From NCBI GenBank assembly GCA_933228895.1, contig OW121857.1, forward strand, positions 75,139,672-75,203,671: a DNA stretch of 64,000 bases. Direction: 5' to 3'. A program made the translations under genes and the position numbers. The stretch is from Platycnemis pennipes (lineage: Eukaryota; Arthropoda; Insecta; Odonata; Platycnemididae). Below the pieces are notes generated by a model. It had not been told where the DNA came from and did not search any database. It worked only from the letters and a program-made list of their open reading frames with translations. Below are positions 44,727-56,391 of this stretch, one piece after another (positions within the stretch are counted from its first letter, which is position 1; each line of letters opens with the position of its first letter).

Positions 44727-45560
44727 CCGGGGAATAATTAAGATTGTTTTTATTGTGAAGCTGTGGATAAGTGAAACAACTTCGGCTTTAACTTTGTGAA
44801 ATTTTTCCATACTTGAAAATAAGAATAAACTTTAGATTATCCACACGACTCTAATTATATAACCGGTTAGCTATTAGGATTAGCAAAATTGTACACAAAA
44901 TTGATGTACAGCATAAAAGTGGTGTGTACATGATGGAGTGTGGTGATTGTAACGCAGTGCATGTGAGCCAAACGGGAAGAAGATTTGTGACCAGAGTAAA
45001 TGAACATAAGAAGTGTGTTAGATACTCTGATGAGACGTCAATGTACGATAAACATCTATCAGAGATTGGTCACCGGGGAAACTTCAACCCACAAATCTTA
45101 CATGCCCAGGATAAAGGTTTTAAACTTGATTTTTTGGAGAAATTCGAAATTGTTAAACAACGGTGTTCACTTGATATTGAGCTTTTAAATGGTTTGACGG
45201 ATTTTAAATGCTCCCCGCTGACCTCATGCTCTTGTACACACGTTTATTCGCCACAATCTTCATATTTGACCTTACCTCTGTATTTATTCCCCCCTACCTC
45301 CTGTGACATATCCCCATGCCTCACTTTCCTTCCTCCAACCAGTTTACACCTCAGCGTTCCCTCAAATTCCTTCCCCTTCCTAAAGAGACATACGCCCCCT
45401 TCCCCCAGTTCACTATATAAGGCCTCCCCTTTACTCTGAAATTTTAGTCCCTGAATAGACACGTATGCGTTGAAGCCGGTTGGATAATTAAAGTCGTGTG
45501 GAAATTTACAAAGTTTATTCTTATTTTCAAGTTTTCAACTGCGGATAAGGTTGATCCATC
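44727..45560 (+). mobile_element. Penelope-like element remnant: terminal repeats around a GIY-YIG domain
   Basis: The GIY-YIG coding segment sits between inverted copies of one terminal repeat. The left arm (44812-44866) starts CTTGAAAATAAGAATAAACT and includes CCACACGACT and AACCGG; the right arm (45476-45531) is its reverse complement with about ten differences. Left of the inverted arm, GCCGGGGAATAATTAAGATTG and GCTGTGGATAAG (44727-44770) look like an internally deleted direct copy of the right repeat (GCCGGTTGGATAATTAAAGT, CTGCGGATAAGG). Mixed direct and inverted terminal repeats are characteristic of Penelope-like elements. The reverse transcriptase is missing, so the copy is 5' truncated. 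Confidence 0.75.
44918..45439 (+). pseudogene. PLE GIY-YIG endonuclease domain (C-terminal, truncated)
   Basis: The open frame reads SGVYMMECGDCNAVHVSQTG, then RRFVTRVNEHKKCVRYSDE, and stops at 45437-45439. In PLEs this C-terminal domain nicks DNA at the target; the pattern S-G-(I/V)-Y---C--C---Y(I/V)GQTGR-F--R--EH is diagnostic. Here GIY is GVY and YIG is HVS, so the second catalytic-motif tyrosine and the glycine are lost and activity is unlikely. Homology extends to about 45210 (ELLNGLTDF); the last 75 or so residues are proline/serine-rich read-through. The frame stays open upstream through RISKIVHKIDVQHK into the left inverted repeat, so the first listed codon (GTG at 44924) is not a true start. 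Reverse transcriptase is absent. Confidence 0.85.
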
Positions 45561-46539
45561 TTCACCTCCAGCAGGAAAAGGCTATAAAGTAGCGTAGAAA
45601 TGGTACACTATATAGTTATCGAGGGGCTTTCATTTGATATGACGCGATCAGAGAATATATTTGTAAGAATGCGAAGTGAATAGCCGCTGGTTGATCGGTA
45701 ATAATTTCATGATCAATAATTCTGGCTCCACGAAGCCAATTCTAGACTATTTTCTAAAATGGTACTTTAAAAAAATTTTCTGAGCTACCAGGAAACCTCT
45801 CTCTTGTTTTCCAATTGCTTATGGAACAAACAATGCCAAACAGTAGCAGTGTTACACGAGCGCGTCGACAGTGGAGGTAATTTTACATCTCGCAAAGGCC
45901 GATTTCTGTTCGAAAAACAAAGGAAAATTAAAATTTAACTATAGCAGAATTATAAAATGGACTTATGAACTACGTCAAAGCAGTATAACATAGTTATTAG
46001 AGAGTTCACTATAGACATCTTTTTCCTGAAAATTTTGTTAGTGTTTCCGAGGAAAACTGCATAACACGAACCCAAATAAAAAGTTGGCCACTGCTGTTGT
46101 AGCAGCTGGAGTTTTCAGCCGGACAATTTTCTACAACCCCCTTTATTAACTTTCGTCATAAAAAGACACTTATGGCCTGCTAAGCAGCAGATGCGCGAGC
46201 TACCTTTCCAAGCTCCGCAGATGAAGGTGATTCTTCGACTGAAAATTCGCTCCTTGTCTTTGAGATAGCGATCGCTTCTACGACGCAATATTCCGAATAC
46301 CAACACCTCCCAATAGGAAATAAAAAACTCCCAACAGGAAATTGGAGAACAGGATCGGCTTTCAGTAATGAACGACTCACCATAATTGCAAGGGAAGGTT
46401 TTCGTCGATTTTTTTCGCGGATCCTGATAGGTACTCGAAGATACGTTTGTGAAGGGCAGCTGGATGCAAGGTGCAACCTAACAGCGCCAACAACCAATGT
46501 AATAGCAGAGCATTTAAACTGGAGAGTTGAAGTAGCAGC
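45561..46539. other. nothing recognised
   Basis: The 134-codon minus frame at 46180-46584 runs into the SINE and contains no domain I recognise. AT-rich elsewhere. Confidence 0.45.
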
Positions 46540-46862
46540 AGTTATTTGGGGAAGGCGACCGACAGCCAAGGTTATTTGCGTCATTTATTTTTTTGGGTAA
46601 GAGGTGAAAATTTTCAAGGAACGGAGAAAGAATGGAGAGTAAACTGGTGTCGGAATCAGCACTCTTAACGAAAGGTGCCATAAGGACCACGGTTTAACGT
46701 CCCATCCGACGGACGGAGTACTTATCTCGAAGTGCTTTCCACTCAGCAGTCAATTAGGGACCGGCCTTTCAATAATTAATTTCTAACACATGCCAGGATT
46801 TCAATCCTGGCTCTCTGGAGAGCAAACCTGTAGTCTAATCACCACGCCAAACCGATTCCCGT
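46540..46862 (-). mobile_element. SINE-1 copy, near full length, diverged
   Basis: Plus-strand blocks follow the 30.7-kb copy in order: GGGGAAGGCGACCGACAGCC, CAGCACTCTTAACGAAAGG, AAGGACCACGGTTTAACGTC, CCATCCGACGGACGGAGTAC, CATGCCAGGATTTCAATCCTGG in the B-box position and CACCACGCCAAACCGATTCCC at the head end. The B box is mutated (GGATTGAAATCC on the minus strand). No clear target duplication was found. Older than the 30.7-kb copy. Confidence 0.85.
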
Positions 46863-49800
46863 TGTTCTATAAACATTTTGATCACGCTGTATAAATATTT
46901 ACCGAGAATATCTATTTCTCCGACAGCCAAAAACGTAAAATACTACTACATACACATACAAAAAAGAGGGAAACACATAAAAGAAGTCTTTTTTTCATAA
47001 ATCACGTTCAATACATCTAATAAATAAGGTGAAAAGGGTTTCCTGATAACGCTACCACACCAGGATATTAGCATAAGTGCGTACGGAAACTCATTCCAGT
47101 TAGTGGGGGACGTTAAGAACCCTTTTATGATATCCCAAGATAAAATGATTCCGGGGACAGGAGGCAAAAATACACATTTAAATCAATAAACCAATTCCGA
47201 AATACACCGCGAATGATCCGTCCAGATTTACTTGAGATACCAGGAAATTTCGCAATATCTCAGAAGGGATCTCATATTTACATCCTCCTCCTCCTCTTCC
47301 CTCTTCCAAAAATAAATACCGAAATCGTTCCATGTTCCCTTCTCACCTCCCCCCACTCCTGCCTCTGATCGGACACTCCTCCCTTCCCTAATTCTACTCC
47401 CCCACCATCGGATCCGAAATAACAAACACGGAAAACCGAGGCAGACGAATATAAAACTCGGATTCCGGAGATATGGGCGCTCCTGCGGAGGAATAGCCTC
47501 GGGTGAAGAGGAGGCGGAGAGGAATGGAGATGTGTTTATGAAAAAATAAGACGGTGGAAACGCCCTCCGCCTATCGTGGTGTTGAAAAAAATAAATGATT
47601 TCGATCCTACCCCCTTTCCATCCACCCTCGAATGAAAGATATCCCGCCGGTGGTCTGGTATTAGCAAAAGGGTGGGGGTGAGGAGGTAGACGGGAACTAG
47701 GAATTTAAGTGACTGGGAGGAGTCGTGAACGTTTCAGTCGCCTAATAAGGTGATTAGCCTCGTCAATCCGTGGGGGGAGGTGGGATTCAGTGGTCGGGGA
47801 AGGAGAGATAGCGTTTTCGGAGAGGAAACGTGAGAATCATATCGATTATACAGCGAGTGTGTGTGTGGATACTAGAATACGTGCCGTGAAAATTTCTCCT
47901 GCGCCGGAATCTCGGCCGTAAGAGGTTATTATGCACTGAACTCCGCCACCCACACCGCAATCAAATGTCAGTTTAAACCGGTAAGGAAGATATCGGTCGG
48001 CATACTAAAACCCTAGAATGGCGTTCATGACTGCACAATGTTTTAAACCGCCGAAAGTGCACTCGCTCAGTGTCGATAATTTGACGCCTCGTGACGAAAT
48101 CGGTGTAGGGGTCGAAATAATGTTGTGACTGTGATGAATTAGCGAGGAAAGAACACTGCTGAATACAATACAGAGGCGAAAGGGAGCTGGATCGGACTTA
48201 TTATAAGAGGGAAGGGGATTTTGAATACAGCAGTCGGGGGAACAGTGGAGGGAGAAAAGAGATGAGGAAGAAGAAGGCTAAAAATGATAGACGAAGTGAA
48301 GAGGGTACAAGGAAACCAGGGAAAAGGCCCGGGATAGGAAGAATTGGAGACAGCTTTGGTGTTTGGGACCAGACAGTCCGCAGAATACTAGTTGATGATG
48401 ATGATATCTTCACGTCAACTTATCAGTTGTACTCGAGGCAATGACCTGCTCAGTTTGATTCAGGGTCTAAATCGTGGAAATAAAATAGACAAAATCATGG
48501 AGATGGAGCAGAAGATAATTTCGTCACAGTCGATTATGCATTTGAATAGGTTTACACGCATTTCGTCGCTTTGTGTAAGGTGACTTTCAAGGCACATCAC
48601 ACTGTGTAGTGAGAAACCCCGTAGACAACATCCTCTTCACATCTCATAGGAGCCATCCTCTTTGACGAGGAAATAAAGGCATGCTTTCCAATTAATATAA
48701 AACACAGTTGACGAAAACAAAATAAAATTAAACTCTAGTTTTTTGTAGCTCAAACCAAGATTTATCGTCATAAACACCACTAATGTAATTTTCTTTCGAA
48801 CAATTAGGCATAATCTCCTATTTGTCGAAGGGGACGTATTTTCTGCATGCTAATGGGCTATGTCGCTTAACTTAAGAGTTGGAGAAGATCCACTACAAGA
48901 GTGAAAAGGGCAAGGCTATGGGCCAAAAGCAAGATTACGTTTAACATGCTCTTTCTCTTCCCCCTCCGACCAGAATGAGCAGACCCTAAGTACAAGGAGT
49001 GACTGGACCTGCGGCCAGAAGTTAATCTGCCCCAAAATTAAACTGTCGGCCCGGAAAGATACATTGTTTCATGTCACCTCAAAGCCCAACATTTCTCTTC
49101 CGCTACCTGACTGCCAAGTAGTCCCGTGCCGTAGGAATACCTTTCTCTATTATCACTCACTTGCATTATCGCTGGCGTAATTTCCTAAAATCCTCTTTTT
49201 ATTCAAATTTGGAGGTTAAACCACAGAATTCTTGAATTTTCTTTTTAAATACTAAACAATGATCGTGATTCCAGTTTGGACGGGATAGACTTAACCGGAT
49301 AGTGGATTGTGAACCGAACAAATAGAGCAGTAACTGTGAACTAATAACGCTACTCATTGCATTCAGTTTTTGAGCATGAAAAAAGAAATCACGATAGCTC
49401 TCAATGTCCCTTTATTTCTTGTTTGGACTCATTCAATTTTTTTTCCTTTCGCTCAGCGAAAATTAATGTCACGAAGTAGAAAAACACTCTTTCAAGTGAT
49501 CCTTAATTATATAGAGGAGACTGAACACAAAATTAAAAAACCTTATGGTTTATCATTATGAGAAAGTCAAAATTGTCCACACAAATCTTAATTTTTGATT
49601 AAAGTAACAGTGAAATTAAAGCCTACGGCCTTTGCGCCATTATCAACAATCGCTTTAGGTTAAACACCAACTTTATATGCTTTAACCTGTATCAGCGGGG
49701 AAGAAAAATAATAGATACATGTTAATGGAGAAATCAATGGTAAATATTTTGGCAACTATTACTCACACTAGACTAATTCGACTACAGACTAGTCAGCCTA

Positions 49801-50859
49801 AAGTAGCTGATTTTCCTGACCAGGAAAAACTATTTAGAATAATCCAAAATAATGCAGGCTTGATTTCGCGGAATCAATGTATCTATTATGAGGAAATATA
49901 TGTTTACCTACGTTCTCAGGAAAGTTAGCTCAAGTGTACAGTCTAATCTGAATACGTAATATTTATAGTTAAGTTCAAAGCTTCTCTTCATATAAAAAGC
50001 AGTTGAGAACTACAAAATTCTCGAATTTAAATGGACCCCAGTGACACGGCCAATAACCGGAAGGTGTACAGCCTTAGCAGAGAGTTTAATCAGTTTATGG
50101 GAAGGGACGTTTTGACATATTTGTTTTCATTCTCTTCACCATAATGAAATATAAGAGAGAAGAATAAATAATTCAGAAAATCAAATTGATATGCACCGGG
50201 AAGTAATTGAAGCCAAGAACTCATTCATCATTTAATCACTTCCTTCCATTTTTATCAAAAATCTCATCACTCACCTTTGCACCCACCTCACTAAGAAAGT
50301 AAACCTATATAGGGAAACCCACATACCGTTCATAAACCTTGGTTCCCGCAACAATATGAACGAATTATACTCAGGCTGGATTAGAACCGATCAATTCTTG
50401 AAACTCCCACCTTTCACCGATACCACAAGCGGAGGAAACCTATTGTAATGCTAGCTTCATCACGATGCACACCACATTTATATTCTGAGGGGCACCGGAT
50501 CTCAACCGAAATCGCCTACTGGAAACTTTCCGATAATGCCCCAAAACTTTCCACCCCGAAATAATAAAATAAAATACTAGTACACACCAAGGAAAGAGGG
50601 TACTTTAAGCACTATTTATCAGTCCTTAGGTCGACCGCAGGATCCCTCTGACGGTACAGGGATAAAATCGGCGGAGTCATCCAAAGCCCAGTGAATCCAG
50701 CCAATAACGAACTTTTCCCGACCCTAGTTGGAGGAAGACCATCCCGAAATCTCAGCACGTTCAGCGGCTAAGGAATGAGGACTCAATAATATCACAGCGT
50801 TAGTGTAACGAGTTTACTGGACGAGCTAGTATGGGAATCGTTACCCAAACGTAGGCTAA
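46863..50859. other. unassigned, with GC-richer and strand-biased patches
   Basis: Pyrimidine-rich plus strand at 47.28-47.41 kb, G-rich at 47.64-47.83 kb and purine-rich at 48.18-48.32 kb. Frames of up to 73 codons lack motifs. 48.6-50.86 kb is AT-rich with nothing visible. No exon-like frame was found. Confidence 0.45.
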
Positions 50860-50940
50860 AGTCGGCTATGGTAGCATGTTAGTAAGGTGGAGGCATGGTA
50901 ACACAAAGATCTTAGGTTCGAATCCCGCCCTAGACAGGAT
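50860..50940 (+). mobile_element. tRNA-like sequence, possible SINE head
   Basis: ATGGTAGCATGTTAGTAAGG with TTAGGTTCGAATCCCGCCC about 40 bases later gives an A-box-like and a perfect B-box-type GGTTCGAATCC. No acceptor-stem pairing was found, so a functional tRNA gene is unlikely. It does not match the SINE-1 head. Confidence 0.45.
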
Positions 50941-51244
50941 AACATATTGCACAATGGCTAGTATAATATAAAACGGCCACATGGAGGAAGAATAGTATGC
51001 GGTGTCCCTGAGAAAGGTGTTCAACTACACTTACCCATGTTAACTGCACGCCTCATGCTGATTGAGGAAATTAAATCTAACATTTGACTACCTCACTAAT
51101 TAATCTTCATAATGTTGTTAATACCAATAGCATTTTTCACGAGTCTGTTGCATGCGTTGTTAAAGGTTTTCCATGTTAAGATTATTATTACTAGTATTCT
51201 ACCGGCGAAGGTAGGTTTAACTGGACATGTAATTCCTCCCACCC
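50941..51244. other. nothing recognised
   Basis: AT-rich spacer between the tRNA-like sequence and the LINE-B fragment; it might include the body of a SINE but I cannot match it. Confidence 0.4.
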
Positions 51245-51500
51245 CCTAAATTTCACACGATGTCCCTCTTCAGCCCCTCATACCTCCTGCCACCCATCAT
51301 TCCATCCAAGCTGCCCGTTCTTCTCCTCCCTCTTCCCCGTTTATCCAACGCTCTTCCCTCAATCACCTCCTTCAAAACGCCATCCCCTTTTATTACCTTT
51401 TCCATCCACATCTTCTGCCTTCTCCTAATTTCATCTATCAAATTTCTTTCCTCTCATACCAATTCTAGCACTTCATCGTTCGCATGTTAAGATATATTTG
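51245..51500 (-). mobile_element. LINE-B 3' end
   Basis: The minus-strand frame 51441-51253 encodes EIRRRQKMWMEKVIKGDGVL, then KEVIEGRALDKRGRGRRRTG and SLDGMMGG. It aligns with the plus-strand copy at 25.4 kb (RKRTWIHLRW, LKEVIDGRMMGRQGRGRRRK, GTLDELIT). The intact VIEGR...GRGRRR box is the basic C-terminal linker of this LINE family. The element ends just beyond, near 51245 or slightly lower, where the frame closes. The upstream palm is missing. Confidence 0.78.
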
Positions 51501-51524
51501 ATTAAACCTTCCTGTATATAATGG

Positions 51525-51595
51525 AAGATAGATGGTTTTTCATATCCTGCCTCACACTCTCGAGGTGGCTTGTAGGGTACTGAGTATATGTAGAT
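51525..51595 (+). mobile_element. LINE-C 3' tail, solo
   Basis: CATATCCTGCCTCACACTCT then CGAGGTGGCTTGTAGGGTAC and TATATGTAGATG match the LINE-C terminus at 17.5 kb (GCCACACACCCT, CGTGGTGGCTTGCAGGGTAT, GTAGATG). It is a very short insertion on the strand opposite to the adjacent LINE-B fragment. Confidence 0.65.
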
Positions 51596-53587
51596 GAAAA
51601 AGACAGTATTTGGGAGGGGTAGGAGTGAGAAAATAGAGCTAGGAGAGTTAGCAGATTCACTGAGAGAATAAAGTAGGGAAAGTTGGGTGATCTCCCACAA
51701 AGAGTGCTTCGAGGACTAGTAGAAATAAACTGGGATTAGTTTGCGGTGTTGTAGGAAGGGTTTCTCGCTGCAAAGCCAGCGGAGAGACGAATAAGGGGAT
51801 GAAGGTCTGGGCGTGTGTTAGGGCTGCGATAGTTAGATAGGGGGCTGCAGGATCCGTTCGGCCTGTAACCAACTCTTTGCGGTTGAAAAACACGTGACGG
51901 TCGAATGTTCGCGGACGAAAAAATAAATACGGGACGCCAAAGAGAGGATTCCGGTGAAAGAAGGTCGATAGTGAAGGGGCTTTATCGATTGCGACAAGGG
52001 CTTGTGAGCGCTCGAAGCAAAACGAATGGAAACCTTTTTGGGTGAGGAACAAAAAGACTTTGGATGACCATATCTCCAGCTGTTATTTGTATACATCGCC
52101 CGACTGCATGGGAAGTAAATCAGCTGACTCAGAAACATCGAGAATGATGCCTTTAAGGAAAGAAAAAATATATTAAAGCATCAATCACGGAGAATAACAA
52201 ATACAGAAAACTTTTAATCCCTTTTTCGTGTACCATACCGACCCTAGTTGGAAAATTCCAATGCAGGCGTAAATTCGAGACTTTAAATTTAAATTTGACA
52301 GAATTTATGACATTTCCTTTAGTGGTAGACAAATCAGCTTTCTTACCAAGATCTAGGACACAGGTGAAAAGTTATAATAATTAATCTGTCAACAAATTTA
52401 ATTCTGAAGGCGAGAACCCAGGCAACACTAAGAACTACCGAGAAAGATGCCCGACGTGTCAAAACAAGCTAAATATTCAGTTTTGGCCGATGAATGAATC
52501 AGGTAACCATTAAAAATCCAAGACGCCTTTGAACCCTTGACCGAACAAAAATCGTTACCAGCTGCCCAAGGCGATGGAACATACTGATAAAATCCGTTAG
52601 GTGCATTTTAGCAAAGTATAAGTGATGCTTCAAAGTAATAGCTGATGTAAAATTCTCCCAATGCATACACCATTTGACTTTAAGTTAAAAATAACCGATG
52701 AATTTTTCTGAAGTGGAAACAACTAACAACTATGATAAAAACTATAAAAAATACACCAGTTAAAGGCAAAATAGTCACTCTGCACTTTCAACTTTCAAAC
52801 TAACTATGAATGAACCTAACTGCGAACAAAACAAAATAATTACAACTATACGCAAACGCAGGATCAGTTATGAAACAGTATCATATTTCAAAATAAATGA
52901 GAGAATAGCTTTAAAAATAGCAAATTTATTATGAAGGAAATGCTTGATTTAATAATTTGTGAAGATTTGCGGAAAAATAAAATTGCTATTTCAATACATT
53001 CACATCCTATTCAGCAAACTTATTCCTTTAACAACATTACATTATCACAGAAAACCGATTTGTAGCTCCTATCCACTTATTGCTAAGGCTTAAAAGGCTA
53101 GGTACCTACCACGAATCTATTACAATCTTTGACAAGCACGCATTTAGAGCACGATACCTATCTTAAATCAATGGCCACTTGTCATCAATCACGCGCCCGT
53201 ATATTACCGTCAATTGCATCCACCTGTATTCCCACAAACGACCCGTATGACTTCAAATCTCTCGACTAACATATCCTTAGCCTGACCGATAAGATACTCC
53301 CTTTGCGTAGCAGAGATGACCTTGTAAGCTACTCGGTTTATTATCCAACCACAGTTGCCTACTTCTTAGGCCACGTTTGAAGGGAATTAAAACTTTTAAG
53401 GACAACTGGGTTATCGAAAAGATGCCAATGTCAACAAACTTTCGCAGCGAGTATTTTGGATTCTGAACGCTGCAATGACGCCTAAGTAACAGAACCTTAA
53501 AAAGCCTTTAACTTTCTCAGATATTGGGTATCGCAGTTTTCTTTGCTCGTGTTATTTACCTGCTTTAGCTTTCAATAACAATGACGC
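51596..53587. other. AT-rich DNA, nothing recognised
   Basis: Overlapping minus frames at 51.66-52.14 kb (up to 131 codons) have no recognisable domain. The remainder is AT-rich without open frames of note. Confidence 0.5.
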
Positions 53588-54144
53588 AAAAAGCCACTAA
53601 ACCAAACCAGGCAAATTTTTTTTTTGTTATCTTCAAGCTCATTTTAACCATGGAAGATAACGAGACAGTGAAAGAAAGCTAAAGAAACAGTGTGTGGAAG
53701 TTCAAGAATGTATAATTATTGAAGCCATCGACTAGACACCATGAAAAAGTAAAGAGAAACATACGAGATAAAAAATAATTTTACGTTAACTAACATTAAC
53801 GACAAAATAGGTTTCTGAGGCTGAAGAGAACTACGATGTGTTTTACCTAATTCATTTCAGTATTTTTTAGTTTAGTAAAAAGTCACTAAACCAAACCAGG
53901 CAATTGTTTTTTTGGTTATCTTCAAGCTCATTTTAACCATGGAAGATAACGAGACAGTGAAAGAAAGCTAAAGAAACAGTGTGTGGAAGTTCAAGAACTT
54001 ATAATTATTGAAGCCATCGACTAGACACCATGAAAAAGTAAAGAGAAACATACGAGATAAAAAAATAATTTTACGTTATAGGTTTCTGAGGGTGAAGAGA
54101 ACTACGATGTGTTTTACCTAGTTCATTTTAGTATTTTTTAGTTT
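53588..54144. repeat. recent 289-bp tandem duplication
   Basis: Unit 1 starts at 53588 (AAAAAGCCACTAAACCAAAC) and unit 2 at 53877 (AAAAAGTCACTAAACCAAAC). They stay almost identical through ACCATGGAAGATAACGAGAC, GAAGCCATCGACTAGACACC and CTACGATGTGTTTTACCTA to TATTTTTTAGTTT. Differences are a handful of substitutions, length changes in T and A runs, and a 19-bp deletion in unit 2 (ACTAACATTAACGACAAAA of unit 1 is absent). No coding frame spans the unit. The near identity indicates a recent event, or an assembly duplication. Confidence 0.9.
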
Positions 54145-55959
54145 CCAAGGGCTTCAACAGTTTTATCACAGAAAACTACTATTTTGATAGAGGTTTGTCG
54201 CTAATTTTAAGCACAAAAATACGAAAAATATTCTTTCAAAAAGGCCCACGTCCAAATAAACGGCAATATTCCGCCTACGGATAGATCTGTTAGCCTTGCC
54301 AAGAATCGGTTCGCTGTCAACGTAAATGCCTTGGAAGAGCGCCACCATCGACGATGCTGTGGGAGGGAGGCATTTAGTCCCACGGATTTAGAACTTATAA
54401 AATAGCCACTGTTTGGAATCCCTCAATGAAGAATCTTATTCATAGAATCTTCACAAAAAACTTGGCTCCAATCCAAGTGTAAGAAGAAACCTACCTCCTG
54501 GTTCCAGAAAACGAATTTCATAAACCGATGCGACCTCAAAGGTATAAAAATATTCTCGATGCATTTCGTATACTACGCGTATATCCGCTCTCAATATACA
54601 AAGGAAGAATTCTCAGTATGGAAGTTTAGTGGTTCCTCAGCGGTCAAATACAACATCCATATAATCATCGATTTTATTACCTGATTCGCTCCATGGCGAA
54701 GAAAAATGACAGAAGAAAATTTAAAAAATCACAATCCATTTCACATTAAAATTGTTTAGTTCAGTTCAATTGCTCTTCAATAAGCAAAAAAATCCAAGGA
54801 GTAAGTTAGCTAACCTGCACAACAGTAAATAAATAATCTATCTACGGCCAAATCTATCTGCGCCACACCAATGTTTAACGGTGGTTTTGTGTCCTAGTTC
54901 CCAGCCGGAGGCTATATACCATGTATTTCTCAAACTTTCTATTAATTCATTGCCCACTGGTCAAAATTTCGAATTCTACTGACTCATTCTACCTCAATGG
55001 TAATCACGTGTTACCAATGCAGCATGCTTTATACAAGAATGTCTCAGCCGTTGATCACATTTACTGGTCACTAATCCCGTCGTGGACAGAACTGAAAAAG
55101 AAAAACTCGACACAACTTTCAACGTCCAACAAAAATAATTGATTTTAAGAAAAATGACGAACGGTTATATATATTTTCAATTTCAATCAAAACACAAATA
55201 AGCAACACTAAATCGATAAACTCTTTTATATGATAAATTACTTGAATGTTCATTTATATAATATTTTAATTAAGGATCCACTACGAACGCTACGGAAAAT
55301 GGAAGATTTAGACTCCTGGTCGAGGGATTCTACAAAAAATAAAAGAAAGATGGATATGCTCACAAGGAGGTTCTGATTTCAAGAGACGGTACGTTACTCC
55401 CTGCAATCCCGAACCCTTATTTTCTTCTCTGGGACTCGGTAATCCCTGATGCAACTGCCGTAGCCTATTCCAAGCGACTATAAGCACATTTTCAGCGAAG
55501 AACAAAGTAAGTCGCAAACCCCTAGAGGTGTGAACAGCACACACCATATAGCACTCCTACCTACGCCACCGAGGGCAGCACCATAGCGTCGTTTCTAAGG
55601 TTGCCAACCTTCCTGTTTTTTGCCGAGAGTACTTCGGAAATACCAACACGTTTCTTTACATCTACGCCTCACGGATTGGGGCGTTTTCCCCCCACTTTCA
55701 ATCAACAAAATTGTCATCCAACGGGTTTTATTGTTAATATGTAGAGATTCGGAACTATTAGTTTATTCCTCCCAATAGTCACCGCTATAATAAGGGTTAT
55801 TTATACGGCTTTGTGGGATTGCAGCTACATATACTGGCAGTTTATATGAATAATATAACAATGAACTGTATGGTAAATAAATTAGATTACATTATGGTCT
55901 ATTTCCCCGTACGAATATTAGAAAGTATAAAATATGATCCTAAGAACTTGAAAACTTCT
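54145..55959. other. AT-rich DNA, nothing recognised
   Basis: No signature is visible; frames at most 79 codons. Confidence 0.5.
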
Positions 55960-55984
55960 AAACTAAGGCACAATAAAATATGAT

Positions 55985-56100
55985 GGTATATGTACAGGTA
56001 TATAAGTATATTTTAACCCATTCCTGTTTGAAACTAAGGCTCATAAAATATAACGATATCAGCTACCTACAATTCTGTGGATGTATTCGCGCTAAATCAT
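55985..56100. repeat. segment related to the interior of foldback element 4
   Basis: ACTAAGGCTCATAAAATATA then ACGATATCAGCTACC and TACAATTCTGTGGATGTATTC corresponds to ACTAAGGCACATAAAATATA, ATGATATCAGCTAA and TACAATTCTATTGATGTATTG at 56278-56341. A third shorter match, CTAAGGCACAATAAAATATG, is at about 55965. The copies are direct repeats about 244 bp apart and suggest an older insertion of the same family beside the element. Confidence 0.6.
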
Positions 56101-56119
56101 CCAAAATTGCATCTATGGA

Positions 56120-56391
56120 TATAGAGGGTTCCATATCATCAATGGTTCGCTAGTTTACTTTGCGATATTTCATGATAATACGAAAGTAAAATCGAGTACC
56201 TTTAGCTCATCCACACAATTTATTTGGTACAGTCCGACCGGTTTCAACACCGCCGTGCCATTCTCAAGGGTCAAATACTAAGGCACATAAAATATAATGA
56301 TATCAGCTAATATTTACAATTCTATTGATGTATTGTATACATATATACGCGTTACTAAGTGTACTCGATTTTACTCTCGTATAGAGGGTTC
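56120..56391. mobile_element. Element 4: 248-bp element with 12-bp target duplication and hammerhead-like motif
   Basis: A 248-bp sequence (56132-56379) lies between perfect 12-bp direct repeats TATAGAGGGTTC (56120-56131 and 56380-56391). Inside, 28-bp inverted arms with two mismatches lie at 56178-56205 and 56355-56382 (AAAATCGAGTAC and GTACTCGATTTT); the right arm overlaps the repeat by three bases. The minus strand near 56270-56236 reads CCCTTGAGAATG, GCAC, GGCG, GTGT, TGAAACCGGTCGG: a short stem between a CTGANGA-like box and GAAA, similar in order and sequence to foldback element 3. It has no coding capacity. It is probably a non-autonomous PLE-related element. Confidence 0.7.

Noticed and set aside
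45211..45439. C-terminal 75 residues of the GIY-YIG frame as real protein
   Set aside because: Homology to PLE endonucleases stops near 45210; the remainder is proline/serine-rich read-through into the 3' region.
50860..50940. Functional tRNA gene
   Set aside because: Good B box but no 7-bp acceptor stem; more likely a SINE head.
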